Below are positions 12,301 to 23,225 of a stretch of DNA of 64,000 nucleotides, piece after piece. The stretch is from Typhlomys cinereus (lineage: Eukaryota > Chordata > Mammalia > Rodentia > Platacanthomyidae). The stretch lies in the NCBI GenBank assembly GCA_023101885.1, contig JALPQD010000245.1:2632786-2696785 (forward strand), read 5' to 3'. The position numbers and the translations under genes were made by a program. Below the pieces are notes generated by a model. That model was not told where the DNA came from and did no database searches. It saw only the letters and a program-made list of their open reading frames with translations. Every line of letters starts with the position of its first letter. The first letter of the stretch is position 1.

Positions 12301-13210
12301 CATTAAGAGCTATGAACTTACCTCTTAGAACAGCTTTCATTGTGTCCCAGAGATTTTGGTAAGTTGTATTTTCGTTATCATTCACTTTCAGGAAATCTTG
12401 AATTTCCTTTTTAATTTCTTCCTGAATCCAGTTCTCATTCAGCATCATAGTGTTAAGTTTCCAGGAGTTAGTGTATTTTCTCTTGTTTGATGTGTTGTGG
12501 ATGTCCAGCTTTAGGCCGTGGTGGTCTGATAGGGCACAGGTTAGAATTTCAACTTTCTTGTATATGTGTAGATTCGTTTTGTGGCCCAATATGTGATCTA
12601 TTTTGGAGAAAGTTCCGTGTGCTGCTGAGAAAAATGTGTATTCTTTGGTGCGTGGGTGAAAAGTTCGATAGAGATCTGTGAGGTCCATTTCTTTCAGGGT
12701 TTGATTAAGTTCCAAAGTGTCTCTGTTAAGCTTTTGACCTGTTGATCTATCCCATGTAGAGAGGGCGGTGTTGAAGTCCCCAAGAATTATCGTTTGGGGG
12801 TTGATTTCTTGCTTTAGACGCTGTAGGGTTTTCTTAATGAATGTGGAGGGGCCCGTATTGGGTGCATATATGTTCAGTATTGTGAAATCTTCCTGGTGAA
12901 TTGTACCTGTGACTAAAATGTAGTATCCATCCGTGTCTCTTATAATTTTTTTTGGTTTGAAATCCACTTTGTCTGATAGCATAATGGCTACCCCTGCCTG
13001 TTTTCTGCTTCCATTTGCTTGTAGAATTGTTGACCAGCCTTTTATTTTTAGAGCGTGCCTATCTTTTGTGGTGAGATGGATTTCCTGCAGGCAACAGATT
13101 GATGGATTGTGATTTTTAATCCAAGTTTGTAATCTGTGTCTCTTGATCGGTGAATTAAGTCCATTAACATTTAGTGTTATAATGGAGAAACTATTGTTAA
13201 TTCCAGACAT
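9386..13210 (-). CDS. L1 ORF2 protein: endonuclease-reverse transcriptase
   Basis: A 1274-codon uninterrupted frame, close to the full length of mammalian L1 ORF2p (about 1275-1281). It nicks target DNA and reverse-transcribes L1 RNA (and, in trans, SINE and mRNA) in the nucleus. The N-terminal endonuclease has its expected active-site residues: N14, E43 (in QEIHL), Y115 (in YAPN), D145 and N147 (in GDFN), T192, D205, and D229-H230 (in SDHH). The reverse-transcriptase core carries [10 protein letters not shown] near residue 700. Near residue 1130 a C-X3-C-X7-H-X4-C knuckle is visible. The start MSGINNSF precedes the ITLNVNGLN motif at the normal distance, and a 50-bp gap separates it from ORF1. 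No internal stop or frameshift, so the protein could be active; activity itself is not shown by sequence. Confidence 0.96.
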   Translation of the reverse strand: MSGINNSFSIITLNVNGLNSPIKRHRLQTWIKNHNPSICCLQEIHLTTKDRHALKIKGWSTILQANGSRKQAGVAIMLSDKVDFKPKKIIRDTDGYYILVTGTIHQEDFTILNIYAPNTGPSTFIKKTLQRLKQEINPQTIILGDFNTALSTWDRSTGQKLNRDTLELNQTLKEMDLTDLYRTFHPRTKEYTFFSAAHGTFSKIDHILGHKTNLHIYKKVEILTCALSDHHGLKLDIHNTSNKRKYTNSWKLNTMMLNENWIQEEIKKEIQDFLKVNDNENTTYQNLWDTMKAVLRGKFIALNAHVKKMETSEINNLTMQLKALEKLEQSDPKSSRREEISKIRGEISEIETKKTIEKINQSKSWFFEKINKIDTPLAKLTKSKREKTQINKIRNEHGVITTDTQEIQRIITSYFKNLYSVKFDNTKEMDEFLSKHNLPKLNQEVVNYLNSPITYKEIEEVISNLPTKKCPGPDGFSTEFYQTFKELITPILLKLFHQIAKEGTLPNSFYEANIVLIPKPNKDSLKKENYRPISLMNTDAKILNKVLANRIQKHIKKIIHGDQVGFIPGTQGWFNIRKSINVIHHVNQSKVQDHMILSIDAEKAFDKIQQPFMIKTLETVGMEGTFINIIKAVYNKPTARIMLNGEQLEAFPLRSGTRQGCPLSPLLFNIVLEVLAEAIRQERDIRGIQIGKEEIKLSLFADDMILYLRDPKNSTRKLLELIEKFSRVAGYKINVQKSEAFLYAQNERSEKALRETMPFTITPKKMKYLGINLTKEVKDLYNENFKTLKKEIAEDTRRWKDLPCSWIGRINIVKMTILPKAIYRFNAIPIKIPKQFFKEVDQTISKLIWRHKRPRIAKTILSNKNTAGGITIPNLSLYYKSIVIKTAWYWLQNRHTDQWIRIEDPDISPQSYSHLVFDKGAQRIQWKKNSIFNKWCWQNWISTCRRLKLDRYLSPCTRLNSKWIKDLDIRPETLKTIVERIGNSLELIGLGQHFLNRHPMAQSLLPTLNSWDLVKLKSFCSDKEIVTRAQRQPTEWEKIFTNHISDRALLSRVHKELRKLNSKENTGPIKKWALELQRNFTRDEIKMSNNYLKKCSTSFAIREMQIKTSLRYHLTPVRMAKIHNTNNDKCWRGCGERGTLLHCWWECRLIQPLWRAVWRFLKKLKIEMPYDPAIPLLGITPHAAGVRLDSTSSTMFIAALFTIAKSWNQPKCPTVDEWIRKLWYIYTMEYYSAIKNDELLEFAGKWISLERIILSEVSQTQKIKRRMYSLIGGS

Positions 13211-13260
13211 TTATTATGTTTAGTAACTTTTATAAGTATATTGCTTCGCTTTTAATGGTG

Positions 13261-14329
13261 TTATATTTGCCTTCTGTTCTCCTGGATATGCCTGTTTTTT
13301 TCTTCACGCTTGAGTATCATTTCTAGCAGTTTTTGAAGGCCTGGTTTGGTGGCCATGTATCCCTTAAAGTTGTCTTTGTGCTGGAAAATTTTTCTTTCTC
13401 CCTCGATCATGACTGATAGTTTTGCAGGGTAAATCAGCCTGGGTTGACATTTTTGCTCATTCAATACTTGAAGTATGTCTCTCCAAGCTCTTCTTGCTTT
13501 TACTGTTTTGACTGAGAAGTCACTTGTTATTTTAATAGGTTTGCCTTTAAAAGTGACTTGTTTTTTCTCCCTTGAAGCTCTCAGCACCAGTTCTTTATCT
13601 TGAATGTGGAGTGTTTTAACTATTATTTGCCGCGGTGTGCTTCTATTTTGGTCGTATCTGTTTGGGGTGCGGAATGCCTCTTGTATATGAATGGGCCTCT
13701 CTTTTTTTAGATGAGGAAAGTTTTCCTTAATGATCGTTTGAAAAATTTCCTCAGGGGTGGTATTTTGAGATTCTTGCTCCGGTATTCCATGAATACGCAT
13801 GTTAGGCTTCTTCAGGGTGTCCCATATCTCTTGGATATTTCTCTCAAGTATCTTTTTGGCTTTAACAACCTCTTCCATTGAGCTGGTTAGTACTCACTTT
13901 ATCTTCAAGGTCTGAAATTCTGTTTTCTGCTTCATTAGTTCTGTTGATAAGACTCTCTGTGGCGTTCTGGGTTGAAGATAACTTGTCTTTTAGCTCAGTT
14001 TTAAACTCTGCTTGAGTTTGTTTTAACTGCTCTATGCCACTTTTTGTTTCTTGCACTGTTTTTCTCAACTCCTCCAGATGTCTGTTGTGTTCCTCTTCAA
14101 AGCGATTGATTCGATTATGTAATTCCTCCCGGATTTCCTCTTTCATAGTACTGAACATGGTAATGATCATATTTTGAAAGTCGTTATCCTGGGTCAGGCT
14201 TTCTTGGCCTTTTTCCGCGGGTTTGTTCTTGTTGGAGTCTAACATTATGGGATTAATTTCTTCAGTGGGAAATTTGTTTACTTGAGTGTTGCTTCTCATG
14301 GATTTGTACTTTGACTTTGGCATTGTCAT
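13261..14329 (-). pseudogene. L1 ORF1 (RNA-binding protein), one frameshift
   Basis: ORF1p coats L1 RNA as trimers. Two open pieces together make about 355 codons, the usual size. Codons from 14329 to 13862 (155 aa) start MTMPKSKYK and include a long heptad-rich coiled coil (roughly residues 55-150, rich in E, L, K, Q). The second frame, 13878-13261 (205 aa), holds the RRM-like core (PNMRIHGIPE; NRSTPRQIIVK) and the C-terminal RNA-binding domain (RRAWRDIL, QPRLIYPAKLS, ending in a basic tail). The frames meet at about 13870, where one extra base (or two missing) shifts the frame. The break separates coiled coil from RNA-binding half, so normal ORF1p is not made unless the ribosome shifts. A base-call error is possible. 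Confidence 0.9.
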
Positions 14330-14690
14330 TTTAACTCTTAAGATCTCTCAATTTCACTAAACTGAATTATTTGGCCTGGGGTACTGGTGGGCGGGGCCCG
14401 AACGGGGACTTACCTAGGGCGCGGGGTGAGGCCCGGGTGGACCGCGTGCGCGTCCCCACCGGCGGAGCTGGGTGGGGTGAAAAGGGAGGATGGGCGCGGC
14501 GGCGTGGAGCTATTTAACCCGAGGGCAGCTGGGGCGGGGCCCGGGCGCAGGGGGAGGTCCTCCTCGTTCCCTCGGCCCCCGCGCGGCTCCGGCTGGATGG
14601 TGGGAGTCGGAGCCGGGTCCCTGTGGGCTGACCTGGGGTCCTAGAGCGCGCGGTGAGGCCCGGCTGGATCGCGCGTGCGCGTCCCGACCG
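14330..14690 (-). promoter_or_regulatory. L1 5' UTR/promoter with tandem monomer structure
   Basis: A GC-rich, CpG-dense block directly before ORF1. The stretch at 14425-14463 (GGTGAGGCCCGG, then TGCGCGTCCC) recurs at 14652-14690, giving a 227-bp period. The 5' end of the element falls inside the second unit, leaving about 1.2 monomers. This layout is the one known from murine L1 promoters, in which repeated monomers of about 200 bp each add promoter activity. The high CpG count in a recent insert suggests little methylation-driven decay so far. Confidence 0.75.
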
Positions 14691-14705
14691 AGGATGCAGT
14701 GATTT
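14691..14705. repeat. Target-site duplication, right copy (L1)
   Basis: Identical to 8382-8396. Together they mark the exact L1 ends and the original site within the MaLR-type interior. Confidence 0.95.
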
Positions 14706-14735
14706 GCTGGACTTTGATCTTAATTTAATGTTTTC

Positions 14736-14924
14736 TTATTGTCCCTCTCTCAGTTGTTATGTGGTGATGGTGTGGCCAGTTCCCTTGGCTCTGATGTTGG
14801 CGCATGCTCTCCCTTCAAGCTGGACTGAGACCCATAACCAGACTGTCATAAGGAAATAAACCCCTTGTTCCCTTAAGCCGTTTTGATGGTTATTTATCAG
14901 CAACAATGCAGGCTGACTGCAACA
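14736..14924 (+). mobile_element. Truncated 3' LTR of the MaLR-type element
   Basis: Aligns to 7314-7483 of the 5' LTR (TTATGTGGTGATGGTGTGGC, then AAATAAACCCCTTG, ending GCAACA). It lacks about the first 240 bases, so a deletion removed the end of the interior and the LTR start. It is followed by AGCAG, nearly matching AGCAA before the 5' LTR. Confidence 0.75.
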
Positions 14925-15031
14925 AGCAGTTACAGAGATGAATAAAAGGGAAAACCAGAAAGAGATATGTCCATTGTGGGCACAGTGGGAAAAGGGACAG
15001 AGAAATTGATCCCTTTATCTTGGGGTGTTTA

Positions 15032-15506
15032 TCTTGGGGTCCTGATGTCCTGGGGTTGTAGTTTCTTGAGTTTGTAGTGTTAGGGAGCCAAAGATTGAGA
15101 CCAGAACATAGCAAGAGGCACAAGCAGGGATTTTATTGGAACTGACAGAAGAGGGAAGAAACTCTTAGACGCTTAGTACAAGAGAGGCAAGAAGGAAGCC
15201 ATAGCGCTAAGGTGGGAGGGCGTTAAAGCGGAGGAGACAGCTTAAGGTCAGAGGGAACAGGGAGAGCCGCCATGGGCACATGACTGGGAGAGAACAGAGC
15301 CATCATGGTGAGACTGTACGGCCAGAGAAAGAGAGAGAGAGAGAGAGAATGATGGTGGAGCCACACTCTTTCATAGTCTCTGCATTGGTAATAAAGGACC
15401 AAGAGTTACTGGGAAAGTGGGGTGAAGACTGGAGGGGTGATAGGTGTGGTTCCATGGGACCCAGCCATTCCTAAGTGTACTAGCTGCCCAACAGAAATTA
15501 AGTTAT
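15032..15506 (-). mobile_element. LTR-like dispersed repeat (copy 1)
   Basis: Aligns with 50382-50828: shared 'TCTTGGGGT', 'ATGTCCTGG', 'AAACTCT.AGA', 'GAAGACTGGAGGGGTG' and 'TATAGTCTC' in the same order. The antisense of 15128-15140 reads CCAATAAAATCCC, a polyadenylation-signal-like stretch, suggesting an LTR on the minus strand. A GA run is included. Family not assigned. Confidence 0.45.
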
Positions 15507-16160
15507 GGACAGGAGCTTCCGCGGTGGGCATGGGAAGAGGGGAGAGGGAGGTGTGCATGCTTCAAGGTGTGTGCTGGCGCAGGAGGCCTGTGTGCTTCTT
15601 TTGGACTCTTGTTCTGTTCTGTCCTTATCCACCTCATCTGTCATTGCCTCAGGGAGTTAGCCATGCTGGCCATTTTGGAAAATGCCCACTTTCCTAGCAA
15701 CAGCTGAGGGACTCCTGAGCAAAGCCCGGAGACTATAAAAATTATGGCCTACCCAGGGTCTCTCTTCTCCTGCTCTCTAAGCCCCTCCTCTCTGTCCATG
15801 GCGACTCTCTTCTTGTCCTTTCTGGCTCAGACCACCTCTTCTGCTCTCATTCTCTCTCACCTTAAAGCTAAACTGAGATTCCTGTGGCCGCAGGGCCTCA
15901 GCTCTGAATGCTCCCTCCTGTAAGTTTCTCTTTATTCTTGGACTTCCCCATGGCACCCACACATGGTCAGAGTCACCCACCCCCAATACTCCCCCCATTG
16001 ATCTAACCAGGATCAAGCTGTTTCAGGGTGCCACCTAGCATCATGGGTATTTGCTGTCACCAGCCGTGTGGCTGAGACCTGGAAGGTTGATTCTTCTGGA
16101 ACTCTAAGGTGGTCGTAGCTTTAGGCCAATGTCTTATAGATCTGCCTTCAGTCAAGGTAA
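15507..16160. other. Interval with possible LTR-like promoter, no gene
   Basis: Contains 'GACTATAAAAATTATGG' at about 15729-15745 and a CT-rich downstream part with 'CTCTTTATTC'. This could be a TATA box and R region of another LTR on the plus strand, but there is no second copy in the window to support it. No gene seen. Confidence 0.25.
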
Positions 16161-16165
16161 AGGAG

Positions 16166-16505
16166 ACAGATAGGCAGGCTGAGAGGTGGGTAGACAGGCA
16201 GACAGACCGACAATCAGACAGATAGACAGATAGGCAGACAGAGGGACAGGCAGACAGGCAGGCAGGCAGATAGACAGACAGGTAAGCAAGCAGACAGGCA
16301 GATAGACAGATGGACAGAAAGGCAGGCAGGCAGACAGGCAGGCAAACAGGCAGGTAGACAGACAGACAGACAGGCAGACAGACAGACAGAAAGGCAGACA
16401 GGCAGATAGATGGACAGACAGATAGGCAGGCAGGCAGACTGGTAGACAGGCAGGCAGAGAAGGGCCTTCAGCCAAGTAAAGGAGACAGACAGGCAGACAG
16501 GCAGG
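16166..16505. repeat. (CAGA/CAGG/GATA)n array
   Basis: About 340 bases of four-base units, mostly CAGA and CAGG with GATA variants. The minus-strand frames full of CLPVCLS are translations of the array. Confidence 0.95.
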
Positions 16506-16594
16506 TCCATGTGTCTGATTTTCTTCCTGCTTTCAGTCATCCGTAAGCCCAGGTGAGGAGCCAGTGCGTGTTAGCAAAAGCAGCTTCTAAGTAT

Positions 16595-16609
16595 GCTTCG
16601 TGTGTGTGT

Positions 16610-16655
<46 letters not shown>

Positions 16656-16856
16656 AAGAGGGCACTTGAGTGCATGTGCCTCTGAAGGCCCAAGGGTGCT
16701 TTACACTGAGTTTTTCCAGGCTCTGCCTTTCCAGGGCCAGAATTGCAAGCCACCACTCTATCAGCTGGGTATTTTTTACCCAGGATCTGAAGATCTGAAC
16801 TCAGGTCTTTTTGCTTTGGTGACAAAGGTTTCAACCCCTGAGCCATCTCCCCAGCC
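16595..16856 (-). mobile_element. CA-tailed B2-like SINE, antisense
   Basis: TG run at 16600-16652, body, and head ending 'CCTGAGCCATCTCCCCAGCCC'[minus last base]. Flanked by CTAAGTAT at 16587-16594 and 16857-16864, an 8-bp duplication that confirms retroposition. Confidence 0.85.
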
Positions 16857-16864
16857 CTAAGTAT

Positions 16865-18540
16865 CTGTTTCCACGGAGACCCAATCAGAAGACACTGGGG
16901 TGGGTTTTCAAACAGCTTGGCTTGACTGAAAATGAGATGGATTAGTTACCCTGTTCCCACGTTCCTTGGTGGTGAATGCAGGGAACCATAGCCAATTACG
17001 TGGTGGACAAAATTTGTTTTTGAGGAAACTGACAAGAGGTCCTTGTAGCCAGAGACCCCCCTCTTGGTAGTCGCTGCTTCCAGCGCTCTCGATAGCCAGC
17101 TTGAAGGATGCCACTCAGCTCTTCTGCCCTTCATTGCCGAGTCGCTACGGACCTTTGAATTTACTCCCTGGCCCTTCGCTTTGCACAGACACGGAAGCAG
17201 AAAGTGGTCGCTGTTTAAGAAATCACTTAAAAAAATCTAGATAGGTCTTTCTACTGTCTGAATGTCATCCTCCTTGCTGGCCACGGCCTATAGTTTATCT
17301 TTTAAACTCTATGAGAAGAAACCCTTATTCATCTGTCTCCAGTGCGTTAAGAAAAAAAAATCTCTTGAACCAAACATGACAGTTCACACCTGTGATCTGG
17401 GCACTTGAGAGGTGAGGCAGGAGGATTGTGTGAACTTGAGTCCACTGGTCACTTCTTTGGATGGACCCCAGTTCAGTGTGTGGGATTGTACCTTTTTGAG
17501 CTCTTTCTTCCAATTTGAGTCTAGGAGACCAGCTCCCATTCCCTATTGGGAAAGAGAGTGCTACCTCTTTGGGGGACTAAAGTACAATTTGGGAAAAAGA
17601 AATCTGCTCTGCACATACCCTCTGGAAACTGCAAAAGCCACCTGGGCATTAAGGTGCTCCTTAGCAACCTCCCCATGCAGACCCAGAGGCCAGCCAGAGT
17701 TGGAGACGTTTGTATGATTTTCCTTGGGGGCAGAAGGGTGGAGAACCAACTCAGTCTGCTAATTGAAAGAATGAACGGTAACTAAGGAGCCACTTGAGAA
17801 TGCTGTCGTATAAACACGATCCGTGTAAGAAAGTATTTCCTTAGGACTATTATTCAGAAAAAAAAGTGTCCCCCCATTCCTCTTGTCTGGGTCAGGAGGC
17901 TTGTTATGAAAGATGCTGAGTTTTCCATCTGACGTATTCCCACCATCTCAGTTGTGCTAGTTTCTAGACCTGGAGAAGATTGCTTAGAATCTTATACAGA
18001 TCCACAGTGAGGAAAAGCGTGATCATTTCTAACATCGCTTGTTAATGTTCTTAAAGACTGTGGAGAAGACAATTAGAGAGACTGCTTCTAACAACCACGC
18101 CCATCTGTTCTCAAGATGAATTTATTAAATCCTAAGTAACTTTATTAGAATGCAGCCAAAATATTCAGTTATTTAATAGATAAGTACATCGGTTGGTAAT
18201 TATTAGAATAGTCATATCCCTCTTTCAAGCCCAGTGAATTAATATGTTATTTTAAATTATTTTATTTACCAAAGAGAGAGAGAGAGACAGAGAGAGACAG
18301 AGAGAGAGACACTAGTCATGTATCTTAGCAGAGCAGCTGTTTGGCTTTAGAACTATTTTTTATTTTTATGTCATTGGATTAGAAATACTGTCAGACTGAC
18401 ATTTCTTCTGGGTGCATGTTCTTAATAACTTATTCTCCGTCCCAGCACCTGCTTGGGATGGTATATGCCTAAGACGTTGAATAATGCTGTGGTGGTGATT
18501 GGTCTTGGCTCCTCTTTTCTTCAAAAGCGTCTTAAAAAAT
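16865..18540. other. Mostly non-repetitive interval
   Basis: Contains a diverged B1-like piece at 17370-17440 ('CACACCTGTGATCTGGGCAC', 'GAGGCAGGAGGATTG') and a short GA run at 18273-18312. Otherwise no repeat or gene signature. Confidence 0.4.
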
Positions 18541-18549
18541 GAAAGAGTT

Positions 18550-18806
18550 GGAAAGGTCCAGAAAATGGCTCAATGGTAAAAGCACTTGCCATGTAAGTTT
18601 GACACTAGAATTTGATCCCCAGAACTCACCTAAGAAGCCTAATCTGGGGACACACATGCAGTCCCATAAAGAGAGATGGGAGACTTGTGGGCCAGCCGGG
18701 TGGGCGCACAGAGCAGCCCAGAGAAGAGACACCCTGCCTTGATGGATTGAAGGCAAGAACCCTCTTCTGACTTCCACTGGTGGGCCATGGATATGCCTAC
18801 CTGTTC
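18550..18806 (+). mobile_element. Old tRNA-derived SINE, sense
   Basis: Head reads 'GAAAATGGCTCAATGGTAAA' with 'GCACTTGCCATG' and 'AATTTGATCCCCAGAACTC', which are A-box- and B-box-like tRNA features. The body has 'CCTCTTCTGACTTCCACTGG', and the 3' end runs into a CA array. Confidence 0.6.
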
Positions 18807-19365
18807 ACACACACACACACACACACACACACATGCACACACACACACATGCATACACACACTCTCTCTCATACACACATTCACACACTTTCTCACACAC
18901 ACTCACACATCCATATATAGATTAAGGCATAAGCCATGTGTGTTCCATGGCAGGTCTGGACATACAAATACATACACATGCACACAATGAATACAGACAT
19001 AAACAAGTACACATAGATGTACACATGTATATAAGGACACATGCACCTTCATGTAGCTACCTACCTATACTTTCTCTCTCTCACACACACGTGTATACAC
19101 ATACAATAAATACATAATTACACAGACATATACACATGCACATATACATACATATATACCCATGTACCCACAATACAGGCACACATACACATACATATAC
19201 ATATGTGCACATAGATACACATACATGCACAGACATACTCACATAGACACAGACATAATGTACATATGCACATGTATACATGCACACGCATACATGAGCA
19301 TGCTTGCACACATAATACAAACACATCGTCATATATAGATACACATGTACACATATACTTTCACA
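18807..19365. repeat. CA-rich microsatellite tract
   Basis: A pure (CA)n at 18810-18833 and then about 500 bases of degenerate CA/ATACACA sequence. Probably grown from the CA end of the preceding SINE. Confidence 0.85.
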
Positions 19366-19625
19366 CTTCCTTTCCGAAGAAGACTTCTGAGTCCCTGTGG
19401 ACAAACAAGCAAAGTGACATTTGCTGTACTGTGAAGTGAGTTCAGATTAATAGCCTCCCAGAGTGTGAAGACTGATGAAATCATGCCAGTCAGAAGAATT
19501 GATCACTCCTGACAACTTGCACAATGGTACCATTTTATAGGTGTGTGGTGAGTTCAGGTTTGGGAATCATTTGGTTATATGTCATCCGGGTCTGCGATAG
19601 CTTTCAGTAGAAAATCAAGAAGGCA
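19366..19625. other. Non-repetitive spacer
   Basis: Short interval without a recognised feature. Confidence 0.4.
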
Positions 19626-19627
19626 TG

Positions 19628-19765
19628 AGGGGGGAGGGGCAGGGGGACAGAGGGAGAAGGAGAGCGACAGAGAGAGAGGGAGAGAGAGAGAGACAGGGAG
19701 AGACAGAGAGAGAGGGAGAGAGACACGGGGGAGAGAGAGACAGAGAGAAATTGAGAGAGAGTCTA
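19628..19765. repeat. GA-rich purine tract
   Basis: About 135 bases almost wholly A/G on the plus strand (GAGA, GGGA units). Confidence 0.85.
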
Positions 19766-22020
19766 AGAGATGCATTTCCAGTGAATCAGGTGCCTTCCTG
19801 TCAACTTTGATTTTTAGTTAAATGTGAACAACAATGATATTAAAAAGAGAACCAAGAAGCATAGACTTTGAGGTCAGAGATAAAACGTGCACGTGAGAAG
19901 ACATACGAAGAGATACGCTCTCCTCAGTGACATGCTGCCTCTCTTCCTCCTGCCTATCAGTCCAAGACTGCAATCCATGGCAAGCTGCTATCCACATTTA
20001 GGGCAAGTTTCCCCACCTCAAGCAATCCAATCTAGAAACTTCTTCCCAGACAGCAGAACTTCAGTAAAGACCAGTAAGGACCAGTAGGGACCAGTCATCT
20101 CAGGAGGTGTCTGCCTCTGCCCCTTTTACTCCTTCATCCTCCTCTTCCTCCTCTCTCCACAGGAGAGGGAGAGCATTCTGCTAGCAGGGATGTAGGCCAC
20201 GCCTCCTTCTGCTCAGCTTTCCCCTTCCTTTCCAGGGCTTAAGATAGATGCAAAGCGGTCTTACAATCCTCAAGGTTCTGTGATGGACTGGAGAGAGACA
20301 GTCTGCTGGCCCAATCCAGTCTTTGCTCAATTTCAGGACAGTTGGTGAGCTAAAAAAAAAAAAAAGGTTAAAAAAAGCCCCATTTTAAATGGCTGAAAAA
20401 ACTCCAGTGAAGAGCATTCGTGGCATGTGAAAATGATATGAAATGCAAATGCCAGTACTTACAAATAAAGTTTCCTTGGCATACCACTGTGCCGTCTGGG
20501 AAGTACTTTCTATGACTGCCATGGTGTGCTATGGTGCCGTTGATAAGTCCTATTTAAGACCCTCGTGCAGCTCAGAATGCCAGAGCCCTGTACCATCTGA
20601 CCTGTTCCAGAAGAGCAGTGGGCCAGCTCCCCCGATGCCCGCCGAGGAGGCCTTGCTGCGCGCTTACATTCCTGTTCTCCCAGCAGACGCTGCGTCATTG
20701 ACCCTGAAGCCGGTGGTCCTCCCCACTCAGCAGCTTGCTTCCCTCCTTCGGCTCCTGTGAACATCTGAACATCTGTACTGTCTCCCTCCACCCCTGTTCT
20801 GGCCATACGGTCAGACATGATCTTTCTACCCAGACCTTCTGACATCCTATTTAAAAAGACAAACTGGAAAACAGGCATCTCTTCACCCACCGCATCCTGG
20901 GGGATGCCTTTAGGTACCTCCTAACACATGCACACAGATGAACTTTGCGGGTCATGAACCCTTCGAGGCTCTAAGGACTGCATCTATCTACCACAAGTAC
21001 CATCTGAGAACTCCCTCCTCCTCCTCCTCCTCATCCTCCTTCTCCTGGAGACAGGTCTCTGCTGACCCTAGAGCTCACCATCATCCACATCAGCCCCCCA
21101 AATGCTGGGCTTACAGGTATGCTTTGGCGTACCCGGGGTTCCTTCCAATTCCTCCTCCAAATGTCCTTTGAAGAAAAGGTGTTGCTTTCCCCCTCATTGG
21201 CTTTAAATCCTAGCTCATGGAGTATCTTCTCCAGAAAGTCCACGAGCTAGTGTGTTTAAAAGCCATAAGCCTCCTTTTCCACTCTCCTGGGCTGAGGCGG
21301 TTTGGATCTAAAGCCTGGGGTTGGGTGAAATGTGCACGCGCTGATCTTTTCAAAATGCAAATTTGCTCGCACGGCCCTACCCTGTTCCCTCTGAAATACT
21401 TGTGGTTTCTTGCCGTTTGGAGAGAGAACATGGATCACACGTCCCCAAGAGTCTCATGACCACACACGTTCTGCTGTGTCTCTGAATCTCCAACTACATC
21501 TCTTGCTCTAACCCCGTGACTCGATTTAAATGAACCAGTTGCTCTGAGTTTTCAAGCGCTGCCTGCTCCCCTGTGCCACGGGGTCCTGCACACACTTACT
21601 CCTGTCTGAGAAGCTCCTCGTTTCTCCACCTTTCATCCGGCCGTCTCCGTGGGAGTCTTCTCTGTCGAGTTCCTTGTCCTGGGATGGCCGGGCTCAATCT
21701 TGCTTGCCTTTCTCATCACGACTACACAGCACCTGGCTACTCGAGGGAGGGGGTTTACTTGGGCTCATGGTGCAGGGGTGGGAAGCAGGCATATGATGGG
21801 CGCTTGTCACCTCACCTCCACGGGAAGCAGAGCCGGGTGGGGTGACAATCCCGTCTTCCTGTTCCGGTGCCATGGTAACTGCCAGCTGGGTCCCCTGTCC
21901 CCAGAAGCCCACGGCCTCTGAACACAGTGCCACTACCTGGGGAGTGTCTCCAACGTTGATGATAAACTTCCGTGACTGTTACATATGGTTTGTGCTGCAT
22001 ATGATTCCTAAATAACGAGC
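19766..22020. other. Mostly non-repetitive interval
   Basis: Holds a three-unit 10-bp direct repeat (GACCAGTA variants, 20069-20095), a possible old repeat at 20430-20520 (see the entry at 35440), a CTC microsatellite with a B1-like antisense piece at 21005-21130, and several GC-richer stretches. Open frames up to 126 codons have no known domain. Confidence 0.4.
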
Positions 22021-22027
22021 TGCCTAC

Positions 22028-22595
22028 AGTTATAGCCACCACCACTACCACCATCATCATCACCACCATCAGCATCACCACGACCACCAGCACCACCACC
22101 ACCATCATCATAACCATTAGCATCCCAACAGCATTACCACCACTATGGTACCACCATCATCACTATCATTACCATCATCAACACCATAATCACCATCATA
22201 TGTCACCACTACCATCACCACCATCATCATCATCATATATCACCACCATTATCAACTGTCGACATCACATCATCACCATCACCATCATCATCATTAACAC
22301 CATCATCATCACCACCACAATTATCATGTGTAACTACTATCATCATCACCACTGTCAACATCACAACATTGTCATCACCGCCATCAGCATCCCATCATCA
22401 CCATCATCATTGTCGCCTTCATCACCATCAGAATGACTGTCATCATCACTATCACCATCATCATCACCACCACCATCATCATGTATCACTATCATCACCA
22501 CCATCGACATCACATTATCATCACCATCATCACAATCATCATCATATCATCACCATCATCATCATCACCTTCATCAACATCAATGACTGTCATCA
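22028..22595. repeat. (CAT/CAC)n trinucleotide array
   Basis: About 570 bases of ATC and ACC triplets, interrupted. The H-rich and I/T-rich frames on the plus strand and V/M-rich frames on the minus strand are translations of the array. Confidence 0.95.
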
Positions 22596-22995
22596 CTACT
22601 CCCGCCCGTCCAGTGGTCTCCCCATAGGCCAGTCCCTGAACCATCAGCAGCCCTGCTTCGTTCTCACTGTATCTTTGGCCAGCCCAGGGATGCTCCTGCT
22701 CAATCCACGTCAGCACTTGAGGGGCAGTTTCTCTTTTGCTCGCAGCGAACTCTTTCTTCCCCCTGCTCGGCTAAACTGTTTGATCGTGGCCTCAGCTGCA
22801 CCCATCAATAATTAAGTGAAACATCTCACCGCCTGTCTCTTTGGATTTGCTTTCTAATTCCTAGAGGGGAAAAACATTTAAGAAATAGTCAAGTAAAAGT
22901 CAGTTACCATTCAAAGATGAATTTCCACGGGAATTGGAATGAGCATGTACAAGATCGCCAAGAATAATGTACTCTAAGAGGGATGGAGATGGATG
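22596..22995. other. Non-repetitive interval
   Basis: About 400 bases without recognised gene or repeat. Confidence 0.4.
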
Positions 22996-23007
22996 TACTT
23001 CTCTAGG

Positions 23008-23037
23008 TATATATATATATATAATGGTGTGTGTTAG

Positions 23038-23074
<37 letters not shown>
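23008..23074. repeat. (TA)n then (CT)n microsatellites
   Basis: Short TA run at 23009-23023 followed by a longer CT run at 23039-23072. Confidence 0.9.
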
Positions 23075-23075
<1 letters not shown>

Positions 23076-23225
23076 GGGACTGTTTTCCTTTACCTCTTTT
23101 CACCTTACTTTTTACACAGACCAGTTTTGATGTGACTCTTCACATCTGGACCTCACTAATTCAGCAGAATAATGGGCCAGCACGCTCCGGGGATCTTCTG
23201 TCTCTGCCTCCCCGGGTGCTGTAGT

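Larger units (their letters stand above)
8397..14690 (-). mobile_element. Full-length L1 (LINE-1) retrotransposon
   Basis: A 6.3-kb L1 on the minus strand with all parts present: GC-rich 5' region (14330-14690), ORF1 (broken, 14329-13261), 50-bp spacer, ORF2 (13210-9386), about 1-kb 3' region with a polypurine tract, and a poly(A) end at 8397-8420. It is delimited by a perfect 15-bp target-site duplication. It sits inside a MaLR-type element, so it is younger than that. Low decay of ORF2 and an unmutated duplication suggest a recent insertion; it may be polymorphic in the species. Confidence 0.95.

Noticed and set aside
11901..12362. 153-codon plus-strand frame
   Set aside because: Antisense shadow of L1 ORF2 on the minus strand; codon bias and homology belong to ORF2.
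14387..14859. GC-rich plus-strand open frames resembling a proline/glycine-rich protein or a CpG island of a host gene
   Set aside because: They lie in the L1 5' UTR and end at the target-site duplication; the CpG density is the L1 promoter.
16152..16540. Cysteine-rich 107-108-codon minus frames
   Set aside because: Translation of the CAGA/CAGG array in two phases.
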